Source: Alsobacter soli
GTDB lineage: Bacteria; Pseudomonadota; Alphaproteobacteria; Rhizobiales; Beijerinckiaceae
DNA: 64,000 nucleotides
Assembly: GCA_945883115.1 (NCBI GenBank)
Contig: CAMCXA010000003.1
Span: 26,266 to 90,265, forward strand
Reading direction: 5' to 3'
The notes under the pieces are model-generated. The model made no database searches. It had not been told where the DNA came from and worked only from the letters and a program-made list of their open reading frames with translations. Position numbers and translations under genes: made by a program. Of the stretch, positions 1 through 8,840 are shown in pieces (position 1 is the first letter of the stretch; each line of letters starts with the position of its first letter).

Positions 1-2130
1 TTTCTCTCGGTGCTTGCAAGTGCAGGTCGAAAAACAAGCGCGGGCGATAGCCTCTTCAGCCAACGTCTCAGACTGCTCTCGATTGGTGATGAGCTTGATC
101 GTTTGGCTCGTGTGAATCGCGATTTGTCGGGCTTTGTTAGTCAGATTGCGCAGGCTATGCTGAAGCAATCCGAGCAGTTCGCGCGAACGACGACCGAACG
201 ATCATCAGCGTCGGTAGAAGCCGGGTGGTATGGGCTTATCGCTTCATCCCTCGTTTCCTTGGTCATTTCAGGCCTGATTGTCTGGCTATATGTCGAGCGG
301 AAGGTTGTTCGGCGTATTCTCAATCTATCCAAATCAATGCAGCGGCTCACGGATGGCGATTTGTCCGTCGATGTTAAAGAGGAAGGGACACATGAGCTTC
401 GCGCACTGTCGAAAGCTGTGCGGGCCTTTCGCGATGTGTCCCTTATGCGCCGTTCGCTGGAAGAAGAGCGAGAACGGACCAACGAGGAACTTCGGCGCCA
501 TAGGGAAGAGTTACAGATGCTTGTCAATGAAAGGACAAGCCAGCTCAGCGAGATAAACACAAAATTGCAGCGCGAGGTTGTCCAGCACGCCGATGCCCGA
601 AACAGGGCGGAGAGCGCAAGCCGGGCGAAGTCGGACTTTCTGTCGACAATGAGCCACGAGATCAGAACCCCGATGACGGGGATGCTTGGGCTACTTAGAA
701 TTTTGCACGAGTCCCCGCTCCTCGAAGAACAAAAAAAACAGCTCGCTGTCGCGGCAGCATCTGGCGCGGCCCTGATGGGCATTCTGAACAGTATTCTTGA
801 TTACTCCAAAATCGAGTCCGGAAAAATCATTGTCGACCCGGTCACTTTTAGCCTCGGGGAAACATTAGAGGGTATTGTTGTTTTGATGCGGCCATCAGCC
901 AGGGAAAAAGGGCTTTCGCTGCATTTGGAAATTGATCCCAATCTGGCGAAGGCTCATATCTGCGATAACGGAAAACTAAGGCAAATTGTTTTCAACCTCG
1001 TCAGCAACGCGATCAAATTCACCGAAACGGGTGAAGTGGTCGTCAAGGCAAAACTATTGTCCGAGCAGTCCGGCCATCAAAACTTAGAACTCTCGGTTTC
1101 AGACACCGGAATTGGCATTTCCAAGAGTGACCAAAAGCAGATCTTTGAGTCGTTTACACAAAAAGATGCATCGATCACAAGGCGTTTTGGTGGCACCGGT
1201 CTTGGGCTTGCGATCGCGCGCCAATTGGCGACACTTCTGGGCGGGGCTTTGACGGTTCGTTCAATCCCACGACGCGGGAGCACGTTCAGTTTTCGGTTAT
1301 CTCTTCCGACCAGTGACCTGCCACTTGTGAAACGACAGCTAAAAGATGCGAAGAAAACCCTCTCGAAAAGCTTGAAAATCCTGATTGTTGAGGATGATTC
1401 CACGACCCGTATCGTTGCGCAGTCCTTTCTTGAGAATTTAGGCCATAGTGTCGTAACCGCGGCAGATGGTCGATCGGCGATCGATAACTTCGAGAATGTA
1501 AATCCTGATCTCGTTTTCATGGATATCAGTTTGCCGGGGATCGATGGCATTCAAACGGCGGCACAAATGCGCCAATTATCAAGTCACAAGTCGTTTCCGA
1601 TCATTGCAATGTCTGCCCATGTTTTCCAGGATGAAGTTGCCCGTCATCTTCAATCGGGCATGAATGGTTTTGTCGGCAAACCTTTTACACCGGAAATGCT
1701 TGAGACGGTAATTAATGACGCCATCAACGGCAGAGCAGTTGCTCGGTCATGGACCGCTGTCGACCAAGAAGCATTCAGAAAAGATCTTGAGGCGCTCGGG
1801 ACGGACGCCATGAAGAAGATTTTGGCCGCCGCTCAGGAAGCATTGCCGATAAGGTTCGTCGAAATGCAGGAGGCATTGACTGCCAAAGACATGCAACTGC
1901 TCGGCAGCCTTGCCCATGCAACACGAAGCTCCGCTGCTTCCGCAGGATTTCCTGGATTATATGCGAGTGCCGAAGCTCTTGAATTGGCCGCAAAAAATCA
2001 AAAAATATCGACGGCGCGCAAGCATATCCGCGAGTGTAAATCACGTTTCGAGATCGCGATGCGCGAGGCTAGCGAAGTTCTGGAAATGGATAAATTTCAT
2101 AGTCAGGATAATTTACCTGCAAAAAGGTAG
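1..2130 (+). CDS. torS: TorS-like hybrid sensor histidine kinase (5' end outside window)
   Basis: Inner-membrane hybrid kinase that should pass phosphate through its own receiver and HPt domains to a response regulator. Seen, numbering from the GTG at position 10: a membrane segment and HAMP near residues 75-145, a coiled coil to about 205, the H-box with SHEIRTP (His216), an HATPase with GTGLGLAI, a receiver with phospho-Asp in FMDIS (Asp505), and a C-terminal HPt with His636 in HATRSS. The frame is open from base 1, so the periplasmic sensor part and true start lie upstream. The domain order matches TorS. The 3' end overlaps the convergent TorR-like gene by 28 bases, which suggests a cognate pair. 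TorS needs a periplasmic partner, TorT; any such gene would lie outside the window. The ligand is inferred, not shown. Confidence 0.85.
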   Translation, partial: FLSVLASAGRKTSAGDSLFSQRLRLLSIGDELDRLARVNRDLSGFVSQIAQAMLKQSEQFARTTTERSSASVEAGWYGLIASSLVSLVISGLIVWLYVERKVVRRILNLSKSMQRLTDGDLSVDVKEEGTHELRALSKAVRAFRDVSLMRRSLEEERERTNEELRRHREELQMLVNERTSQLSEINTKLQREVVQHADARNRAESASRAKSDFLSTMSHEIRTPMTGMLGLLRILHESPLLEEQKKQLAVAAASGAALMGILNSILDYSKIESGKIIVDPVTFSLGETLEGIVVLMRPSAREKGLSLHLEIDPNLAKAHICDNGKLRQIVFNLVSNAIKFTETGEVVVKAKLLSEQSGHQNLELSVSDTGIGISKSDQKQIFESFTQKDASITRRFGGTGLGLAIARQLATLLGGALTVRSIPRRGSTFSFRLSLPTSDLPLVKRQLKDAKKTLSKSLKILIVEDDSTTRIVAQSFLENLGHSVVTAADGRSAIDNFENVNPDLVFMDISLPGIDGIQTAAQMRQLSSHKSFPIIAMSAHVFQDEVARHLQSGMNGFVGKPFTPEMLETVINDAINGRAVARSWTAVDQEAFRKDLEALGTDAMKKILAAAQEALPIRFVEMQEALTAKDMQLLGSLAHATRSSAASAGFPGLYASAEALELAAKNQKISTARKHIRECKSRFEIAMREASEVLEMDKFHSQDNLPAKR

Positions 2131-2813
2131 CCCTCACAATGCGATGTAACGATCATTCTGGGTTTTCGGGAATCATCTTTCAGTTTTTGGCGCAATCGCC
2201 GAACCACCACATCGACTGTTCGATCCGATGGATCCCAATCACGATGGGCAATTTCGTGCAAGATCCGGTCACGCGACATGACTTCCCCGGGATGATTGCA
2301 AAGCAACGCTAATGCCTTGAACTCTGCTCTGGTGAGGTCCTGAAAGTCGCCGTCATTTGCCTGAAGGGTTCGATGCGATAAATCGAGTGTCCAATTGTCG
2401 AACTTGATGATTGTTCTTGCTTCACCGATACCGCGGCTTCTTTTAACGCGACGTAAAAGGTTCTTGACACGAGCAAGTAGCTCCCTCTGCTCGAAGGGCT
2501 TTGTTACGTAATCATCGGCGCCCATTTCCAAGCCGACGATCCGGTCAATGCTGTCGGTTCGTCCTGTTACCAGAATAATACCGATCTCCGACTTCTCTCT
2601 TTGCTCGCGGGTGAGTTGCAGACCATCTTCGCCGGGAAGATTGATATCAAGCATGATCAAATCCGCAGGCCGCTCCGCAAGGATGCGGCGCATCTCGGCG
2701 CCATCTTCGGCCTCGCTAACCCGATAACCTTCCTGACTGAAATAGGCAGCTAACTTCGTCCGAGTGACGGGGTCGTCTTCCACGATCAGAATATGGGCTT
2801 TCAGGTTTCTCAT
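2103..2813 (-). CDS. torR: TorR-like OmpR-family response regulator
   Basis: DNA-binding response regulator of 236 residues. The receiver domain (about 5-118) has the acidic pair E12-D13-D14, phospho-acceptor Asp56 in LDINLPG and Lys in YVTKPF. The winged helix (about 135-232) ends in the usual RTVDVVVRRLRQKL helix. Runs such as DPVT, YF-QEGY-VS, IILVTGR and DRIVGLEMGADDYVTKP are those of TorR, the TMAO-respiration regulator of enterobacteria. It is transcribed away from the ABC transporter, as torR is from torCAD in E. coli, and converges on the hybrid kinase. The heptamer cluster between 2823 and 2922 is the obvious candidate binding region, possibly also for autoregulation. Assignment to TorR rather than another OmpR member is by remembered similarity. 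Confidence 0.85.
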   Translation of the reverse strand: MRNLKAHILIVEDDPVTRTKLAAYFSQEGYRVSEAEDGAEMRRILAERPADLIMLDINLPGEDGLQLTREQREKSEIGIILVTGRTDSIDRIVGLEMGADDYVTKPFEQRELLARVKNLLRRVKRSRGIGEARTIIKFDNWTLDLSHRTLQANDGDFQDLTRAEFKALALLCNHPGEVMSRDRILHEIAHRDWDPSDRTVDVVVRRLRQKLKDDSRKPRMIVTSHCEGYLFAGKLS

Positions 2814-2822
2814 CTTATTATT

Positions 2823-2922
2823 TTAACAAATCTTAACAATTCTGTCCATGCTTTTAACTAATCAGAACCAACCGCTTAACAACTGCTTGTTAGCATCGGA
2901 GTTGCTTGCTCAGCATTGTTAA
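2823..2922. promoter_or_regulatory. Cluster of TTAACAA heptamers in the torR/transporter divergent region
   Basis: TTAACAA occurs at 2823-2829, 2833-2839 and 2876-2882, with the near copy TTAACTA at 2854-2860. The spacings of 10, 21 and 22 bases place them on one helix face. Inverted copies lie at 2887-2893 (TTGTTAG) and 2916-2922 (TTGTTAA). OmpR-family regulators bind direct repeats with this periodicity, so these are candidate TorR-like sites. Binding is inferred. Confidence 0.5.
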
Positions 2923-2984
2923 AACTCTCGCTGTCACGACTTGAGTACGCAAACGTTGAAAATGCCAGCTTTAAGGGGAATGAT

Positions 2985-3935
2985 ATGAATTTCAGTAAGC
3001 TTACAATTAGTAGCGCCTTGGCAATCGGCCTTATGGCTTCTGCTCCAATGACGACGATGGCGGCTGACTCTGCTGATCCGATTAAAATTGTCGTAAATAA
3101 TTGGTCTAGTCAGGTTGTGCTCTCCAACATCATAGGCCAACTTCTTCAATCTAAAGGGTTGAATGTCGAGTACAAGTCATCCGATACGCAACTTCAGTAT
3201 ACCGCTATGACGGCGGGCGATATGGATTTCCAGGTCGAAGTCTGGGAAGGCTCGCAAGCTGAGTCTTTTGATAAGGCGGTAAAAGCGGGTGTTATTGATC
3301 TCGGCTCGCATACTGCGGTCACGCGCGAAGATTGGTGGTATCCGACGTATATGAAAGAAATGTGCCCAGGCCTCCCAGACTGGAAGGCGCTTGATGCATG
3401 TGCGGCAAAACTTGCGACCGCAGAAACTGGTAAAAAGGGCCGTTTCGTTGGGCCACCAGCCGACTGGGGCAAGCATTATTCTGATCGGATTCAGGCTCTC
3501 AAGATGAACTTCCAGGAAGTGCCTGTAGGTCAGGCTGCAACGCTTTGGGCTGAATTGCAGGCGGCATATGACCGAAAGGAGCCAGTTGTAATCTTCAACT
3601 GGACACCAAATTTCATCGAAGCAAAGTTTGAGGGTGAATTTGTCGAATTCCCGACCTATGAGCCTGCTTGCCTTACAGACAAAAAATGGGGTTCAAATCC
3701 GGATGCCGTTTATGACTGCGGCGCGCCAGCCAAAGGCTATTTGAAAAAAGCGGGTTCCAAGCAGCTTGGAGAAAAATGGCCCGCAGCAACAGCGATGTTG
3801 AAGAAGGTGAACTTCACAAATGCGATGATTGCTTCCGCTGCAGCATTGGTAGACGTCGATGGAATGACGCCTGAAGATGCGGCAAAAAAATGGATTGCAA
3901 CCAATGAAACAACGTGGAAAACTTGGGTAAACTAA
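2985..3935 (+). CDS. Glycine betaine/TMAO-type ABC transporter substrate-binding protein
   Basis: Periplasmic binding protein of the ProX/OpuAC class, 316 residues, delivering a quaternary amine or related osmolyte to the transporter encoded downstream. I chose ATG 2985 because AAGGGGA lies just upstream and the protein then begins with a clean signal peptide (about residues 1-27, ending near TTMAA). A TTG at 2916 in the same frame would add 23 residues without signal character. Tryptophan-rich stretches (NNWSSQ, EVWEGSQAE, EDWWYP, FNWTPN) fit the aromatic cage that holds trimethylammonium groups. The neighbouring TorSR pair makes TMAO a plausible ligand, as in the TmoXWV systems of marine alphaproteobacteria. 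Glycine betaine, choline or carnitine remain possible. Confidence 0.87.
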   Translation: MNFSKLTISSALAIGLMASAPMTTMAADSADPIKIVVNNWSSQVVLSNIIGQLLQSKGLNVEYKSSDTQLQYTAMTAGDMDFQVEVWEGSQAESFDKAVKAGVIDLGSHTAVTREDWWYPTYMKEMCPGLPDWKALDACAAKLATAETGKKGRFVGPPADWGKHYSDRIQALKMNFQEVPVGQAATLWAELQAAYDRKEPVVIFNWTPNFIEAKFEGEFVEFPTYEPACLTDKKWGSNPDAVYDCGAPAKGYLKKAGSKQLGEKWPAATAMLKKVNFTNAMIASAAALVDVDGMTPEDAAKKWIATNETTWKTWVN

Positions 3936-3953
3936 GCTCGTAAAAATACGTTG

Positions 3954-3992
3954 GAGCCGGGTGTAAAGAGTTTTTTCACCCGGCTCTTTTTT
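3954..3992 (+). terminator. Hairpin with T-run after the binding-protein gene
   Basis: A perfect 10-bp stem (GAGCCGGGTG at 3954-3963 with its complement at 3977-3986) is followed by six T residues. It stands between the binding-protein gene and the ATPase gene. It probably acts as a partial terminator that keeps binding-protein mRNA in excess of transporter mRNA. Confidence 0.8.
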
Positions 3993-4060
3993 GAATTAGG
4001 CAAGCTTCGATTGTTGCATATTGCACGAAAGCGTCGGGGCTCAGATTGGCGGGATTTTAA

Positions 4061-5086
4061 ATGACGGATCGGGCTCAGATTTCCTGCCGTAATCTCTGGA
4101 AAATCTTTGGTGATAGCCCGAGAGATTTTCTCGAAAGGCACAGCTATTCACCAACGGACGCCGATTTCAAAGCAGAAGGCTATATTGGTGCGGTACGGGA
4201 TGTATCCTTTGATGTCTTTCCAGGTGAAATCCTTGTGATCATGGGACTTTCCGGATCCGGAAAATCAACGCTGATAAGAGCTATTACTCGACTTAATGAT
4301 CCGACAGCGGGGGAAATTCTTCTTGACGGTGCTGATCTCCTGAAGACGACCTCAGCTGAGTTGATTGATCTGCGCAGACACAAAATGGGAATGGTTTTTC
4401 AACATTTCGGGCTTCTGCCTCATCGCAATGTTCTTGAAAATGTAGCATTTCCTCTTGAAGTCAGGGGAAGCTCGCTCATCGAGCGGGAGGCAAGAGCCCG
4501 CGAGATGCTGAAACTTGTGGGGCTTGAGGGGCGGGAGACCTATTTCCCGCGGGAATTGTCAGGAGGACAGCAACAAAGGGTCGGCATCGCTCGTTCTTTG
4601 GCTGTTGGGCCTGATATATGGTTTCTCGACGAGCCATTTTCCGCTTTAGATCCCCTGATCAGACGCGAAATGCAGGACGAGTTCTTACGGTTGCAGCGTA
4701 TGCTGAAGAAGACCATCGTCTTTATCACGCACGATTTCGACGAAGCGGTTAGGTTGGCTGACCGCATCGGCATTATGAAAGATGGGCGTCTCGTCCAATT
4801 GGCGAACCCAGAAGTGATGATTTCGCATCCCGCAGATGACTATGTTCGGGAGTTTGCCAAAAATGCGCCTCGTGACAAAATTATTTCTGTTGGAAGTATT
4901 ATGTCAGTTGGTGATGGTAAAAGTATCGATATAACTGTCTCTGAACATGACAAAATTGGTCATGTGGCAGCAATGGTTCTGGCCTCGGATCAGAATATTG
5001 GGGTTACAAATGCAGAGGGGGCGGTCATAGGCGTTGTGACGCGTCAAGCGATGATCGCAGCTCTCTTTCCGGAAAGTCGATCATGA
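4061..5086 (+). CDS. Glycine betaine/proline-type ABC transporter ATPase (ProV-like)
   Basis: Cytoplasmic ATPase of 341 residues that powers the adjacent permease. Seen: Walker A GLSGSGKS at 62-69, Q-loop in VFQHFGLLPHRN, signature LSGGQQQRVGIARSLA, Walker B WFLDEPFSALDP and the switch histidine in FITHDFDEA. The roughly 40-residue N-terminal extension before the ABC core (LWKIFGDSP...) and a C-terminal tail resembling a single CBS-like half are typical of the ProV/OpuAA group. In that group the tail senses ionic strength; here the tail is short, so osmotic control is uncertain. The stop overlaps the permease start (ATGA at 5083), indicating translational coupling. Confidence 0.88.
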   Translation: MTDRAQISCRNLWKIFGDSPRDFLERHSYSPTDADFKAEGYIGAVRDVSFDVFPGEILVIMGLSGSGKSTLIRAITRLNDPTAGEILLDGADLLKTTSAELIDLRRHKMGMVFQHFGLLPHRNVLENVAFPLEVRGSSLIEREARAREMLKLVGLEGRETYFPRELSGGQQQRVGIARSLAVGPDIWFLDEPFSALDPLIRREMQDEFLRLQRMLKKTIVFITHDFDEAVRLADRIGIMKDGRLVQLANPEVMISHPADDYVREFAKNAPRDKIISVGSIMSVGDGKSIDITVSEHDKIGHVAAMVLASDQNIGVTNAEGAVIGVVTRQAMIAALFPESRS

Positions 5087-7044
5087 CCGTTTTTAGCGCG
5101 ATGGCCGAACCAGGGCGGGGAACTGATCATAAATCTCGATATATCGAGGCCGTAGCGCTAGGTTTAACGCTCTTACTAACAGTATTTTTATTCAAATTTT
5201 ATCCTGAGACCGACAAATGGCCAACCGAGTGGGTTGTGCCATTTCGTGAATGGGTGACCAGTGCATTCGCCTGGTTTGCAACATTTGCAAAGCCTGCGAC
5301 CCGTGCAATTGCATGGTTCATCACCCAACCGCTCGCCCTCGTCGAGGCGATGCTCTATCGGGGGCTTCCGGCATGGGGATGGCATCCGCTTCCATGGACG
5401 GCTGTTGTTGCGGGAACAACAATTCTCGGGCATTGGATTGGCGGGCGACGGCTCGCGCTTTTCTCCGGGTTGTCATGCTTTTATCTTGCGATATTCGGGC
5501 TATGGCCGGATGCAATGCAAACTCTGGCAATCGTGATTGTCACCGTTCCACTTGCAGCCGCACTCGGCCTTGCGCTCGGAATTTGGGCAACACGGAACCC
5601 GAGTGTAGAGCGCAAGTTGAACACGATGTTCGATGTGATGCAGGCAACGCCGCATATGGCCTATCTTGTCCCGGTTATTATATTGTTCGGCTTCGGACAG
5701 GTGCCGGCACTTCTGGCTACGTTGATCTTTGCGATGCCCCCTATGGCACGCTGCACCATCCTGGGGATCAGGACGGTACCCTCTGAAATTCTTGAAGCGG
5801 GGCGGATGTCGGGATGCACGCCAAGCCAATTGTTGTGGAAGGTCGAGCTACCTGCCTCACAGCAGACGCTTTTGCTCGGGCTCAATCAAGTAGTCATGCA
5901 GACGCTGGCCATGGCAGTCATCGCATCTCTTGTCGGAGCGTCGGGCCTCGGGCAAAAATTACTCTTCTCGCTTCAGCAGTTACAGGTGGGCAAGGCTGTC
6001 GAGCAGGGTATTGCCATTACGCTGATCGCAATTGTGCTTGACCTCATGACCCAGGCTTTCATGCACCGAACGCCGCCACGTTTTCCTGAAGGTGCCTCTT
6101 CGCTCCGTCGCCATCGCCATCTTGCAACGTTTATTGTCGCAACAATGATTGCCATTATTGTTGCGCTAATGGTTCCTGCCCTGGCAGTTTTTCCAAAAGA
6201 ATTCATGTGGAGTTTTGCCGGACCAATCAATGATGGGGTGCGTTGGGTCTCAAAGAACCTATTTTCCACGATCAAGCCTGTGCGTGACTGGATAACGATC
6301 TGGTTGCTCCTTCCGATGCGGGATTTTTACCTCTGGCTGCCATGGCCCGTCGTTCTCGGTGTGCCCGCGCTGATCGGTCTGAAACTTGGCGGACCGAGGC
6401 TGGCGCTGGTGCCTGTTGTGCTTTTTGGCTTCCTGATGTTGGCGGGATTTTGGACACCGCTTATATTCACGATTTATCTTGTCACCGCTTGCACGGTGCT
6501 TTGCATCCTGATTGGTGTGCCAGTGGGCATATGGGCTTCCCGAAGTGCGCGCGTTGCTCGTGTGGTCATGGCGATTTGCGACACGTTGCAAACCTTCCCG
6601 AGCTTCATCTACCTGATCCCGGTCATCATGCTGTTTCAGACGAGCGATCTCTCAAATGTGATTGCCATGCTGTTTTACGCGACAGTGCCAGCAATCCGTT
6701 ATACGTACCTTGGAATGAAGCGTGTACCGCAAACAGTGCTGGAAGCCTCCACAGCTTCGGGGGCAACGCGATCTCAGAATTTATGGAAAGTGGAACTCCC
6801 GATCGCGTTCCCGGAAATCATGCTTGGCATCAACCAGACGATCATGTTCGCATTGGCGATGGTGGCGATCACGGCACTGATCGGGTCGCGCGATCTTGGG
6901 CAGGAAATCTACAAGGCGCTGCCGGGGGCTGATACGGGGCGGGGATTACTCGCCGGGCTTGGGATTGCGTTTATCGGCATTACCGCCGATCGCCTCATCG
7001 GCGCTTGGGCGAAGCGGCGTAAAGCTGAGTTAGGGCTGATGTGA
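5083..7044 (+). CDS. Double-length glycine betaine-type ABC permease
   Basis: Integral membrane permease of 653 residues, about twice the ProW length. It contains two binding-protein-dependent transport domains in tandem. The first has its EAA-like loop around PSEILEAGRMSGCTPSQLLWKVELP and the second around PQTVLEASTASGATRSQNLWKVELP. Each half also carries an N-terminal stretch with tryptophan-rich membrane segments. A single chain could therefore supply both halves of the translocation pore. The permeases of TmoV-like and some proline-betaine systems in alphaproteobacteria are also long. It overlaps the ATPase gene by 4 bases and the following MFS gene by 4 bases (GTGA), so the last three genes are likely translationally coupled. 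Confidence 0.85.
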   Translation: MTVFSAMAEPGRGTDHKSRYIEAVALGLTLLLTVFLFKFYPETDKWPTEWVVPFREWVTSAFAWFATFAKPATRAIAWFITQPLALVEAMLYRGLPAWGWHPLPWTAVVAGTTILGHWIGGRRLALFSGLSCFYLAIFGLWPDAMQTLAIVIVTVPLAAALGLALGIWATRNPSVERKLNTMFDVMQATPHMAYLVPVIILFGFGQVPALLATLIFAMPPMARCTILGIRTVPSEILEAGRMSGCTPSQLLWKVELPASQQTLLLGLNQVVMQTLAMAVIASLVGASGLGQKLLFSLQQLQVGKAVEQGIAITLIAIVLDLMTQAFMHRTPPRFPEGASSLRRHRHLATFIVATMIAIIVALMVPALAVFPKEFMWSFAGPINDGVRWVSKNLFSTIKPVRDWITIWLLLPMRDFYLWLPWPVVLGVPALIGLKLGGPRLALVPVVLFGFLMLAGFWTPLIFTIYLVTACTVLCILIGVPVGIWASRSARVARVVMAICDTLQTFPSFIYLIPVIMLFQTSDLSNVIAMLFYATVPAIRYTYLGMKRVPQTVLEASTASGATRSQNLWKVELPIAFPEIMLGINQTIMFALAMVAITALIGSRDLGQEIYKALPGADTGRGLLAGLGIAFIGITADRLIGAWAKRRKAELGLM

Positions 7045-8234
7045 TATTTGGTGTTGCACATCGGAACTTCCGAGTTCTTTTCGGTGTGCTCGTCCTCAGC
7101 TTTGCTTTCGGTTCGCTCCACGCTTTCGGAGTGCTGATCGAGCCTTTGCAAAACATGCTCGAAACAGAAAGGGGGAGCATAAGTCTCGCCTATTCCCTTT
7201 CGATCATCGGCGTGACGACTGGTGTTTTTGTGAGTACGCATCTCAACCGGATTCTAACACCTCAACAAATTGCTATTCTATGCGGAGTGATGGGGGCTTC
7301 TGGATTGGCGCTCGTTTCCAATTGGCCCTCTCTCGGCATGCTCCTGCTCGGATATGGTGTTCTTTTCGGACTCAGTAACGGGCTTGCCTATAGTCTTTTT
7401 CTTGAACAGGCAGCACGGGCTTTGCCGCAATCAAAGGGATTGGCCCTTGGCATTGCGACAGCAATGTATGGCGCCGGTGCGGCGGCGTTCACTCAAATTC
7501 TGTCTCCTCTTGCACATACTGACACACTTGACACTGCAATTGCGGTGCTTTCGTTTAGCGTGTTGCTTGCGGGCGGCCTTGCCGCCCTGATGTTTTCACG
7601 AGCGCGGATTGTCGTTGAGCAAGGAAACCTGCCCGCCCCAAACCTTCACCCTCAGGCGAGAGATATTTTCCGTTTGTGGGCGATCTATTGTCTTGCCGCT
7701 TCCGGCGGATTAATGGTCATTGTTCACGCGGTCGGTTTGATGCGGGGTTTCGGGGCTTCCGAGATATCGATTATGGCAGCGCCCACTTTGAATGCTGTCG
7801 GCAACATTGCCGGGAGCCTTTTAGGCGGCGTGATTGCGGACCGGTTGACAGCGCGGCGGGCCCTGGCCGTGCCGCTTTTGATTTCCCTTATTTCACTGGT
7901 AGTCATGCGTGTCGTCAGTTCGGAAGTTGCTCTGCTAGGACTGATGACGGCGTGCGGTTTCGGCTATGGCGCACTGATTGCGATTGTTCCGGTTGTAATC
8001 CGCAAGATATTTGACCCCGTTCACGTTGGCTGGGTTTTTGGACGAGTTTTTACTGCTTGGGGCATAGCTGGCTTGGTGGGGCCCTATGTAGCTGGCAATA
8101 TTTTCGACCACACGCATGGCTATGAATTAGCCATCATCGCGTCAATATGCTGTTTGGCATGCGCTGCCGGGCTCAACATGTTTGATAACTCCAGAACACA
8201 CCAGGAAACAAAAGACAGGGAGTTAGATAAATAG
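7041..8234 (+). CDS. Major facilitator superfamily transporter
   Basis: Predicted 12-segment secondary transporter of 397 residues. A GTG start at 7041 overlaps the permease stop. Hydrophobic segments alternate through the chain, and the loop ADRLTARRAL in the second half is the usual MFS motif position. The C-terminal GRVFTAWGIAGLVGPYVAG segment recalls OFA/monocarboxylate-type members. Its place as the last gene of the osmolyte operon suggests it moves the same compound or a breakdown product, but the sequence does not identify a substrate. No terminator is evident after it; the next 600 bases hold a transposase remnant. Confidence 0.75.
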   Translation: MIFGVAHRNFRVLFGVLVLSFAFGSLHAFGVLIEPLQNMLETERGSISLAYSLSIIGVTTGVFVSTHLNRILTPQQIAILCGVMGASGLALVSNWPSLGMLLLGYGVLFGLSNGLAYSLFLEQAARALPQSKGLALGIATAMYGAGAAAFTQILSPLAHTDTLDTAIAVLSFSVLLAGGLAALMFSRARIVVEQGNLPAPNLHPQARDIFRLWAIYCLAASGGLMVIVHAVGLMRGFGASEISIMAAPTLNAVGNIAGSLLGGVIADRLTARRALAVPLLISLISLVVMRVVSSEVALLGLMTACGFGYGALIAIVPVVIRKIFDPVHVGWVFGRVFTAWGIAGLVGPYVAGNIFDHTHGYELAIIASICCLACAAGLNMFDNSRTHQETKDRELDK

Positions 8235-8280
8235 CGGAAAAAGGTTATTTATGTAAGATGGTTAGGTAAACACCGAAAAT

Positions 8281-8660
8281 CTGCCTTCTTCCAACTATTC
8301 AAAAAAGTTACTTGAAAAGTTTGTGGCTGGCGTTTCCCTATCGAGTGCGGCTGAGTTGACGGGCATGAATGGACATACCGCGATCATGTCTTTCACTAGC
8401 TTTGAGAGATCAGCGCCATGAAGATGGTAGCTGAAGTTAACTTCTACGCCAGCCAGATTGAAGTTGGCGAGATTTGTTTTGCTGGTGCTTGAAAGGGCAG
8501 GCGAGGGAGAGATGCCGCCGGCAAAGTAGCAGCATTCTGTGTCTTGGAGCGGGGCAGGAAGGTGGACACCTCAATCAACCCTCTAATTTCCAGCAAAAAC
8601 CATCGTTCTATTTCCCAACCCCGATTTCTGGGAAGCAAAGCTCAACAAAACATCACCTAA
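8281..8660 (+). pseudogene. Decayed IS1595-family transposase fragment
   Basis: Two reading frames together resemble the start of an IS1595/IS1016-type DDE transposase. Frame one (8281-8421) reads KLLEKFVAGVSLSSAAELTG then MNGHTAI, like the N-terminal helix-turn-helix of the family. After a shift, frame two (from 8424) reads IEVGEICFAGA, a stop at 8490, then KGRRGRDAAGKVAAFCVLER. The family consensus at this place is IEVDESYFGG followed by KGKRGRGAAGKV. The first catalytic Asp is changed to Gly, and similarity fades after about 8570. No terminal repeats were recognised. The remaining bases up to 8840 are AT-rich and hold nothing I can identify. Confidence 0.72.
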
Positions 8661-8840
8661 GTCATTGATTTTATTGGCGCACCAGTGGAGATGAAGTTGA
8701 TAACGCTTATGTTGTTGAAATTATTATATAAATTACATATATTTATAGAGCTAACATTGATAGCAGAAAAAAGGCTATTTGTGTCAGCCTCTCATCTTTT
8801 AGTAAATTTCAAATAATTGAGCCAAAAATTTTATCCATCA

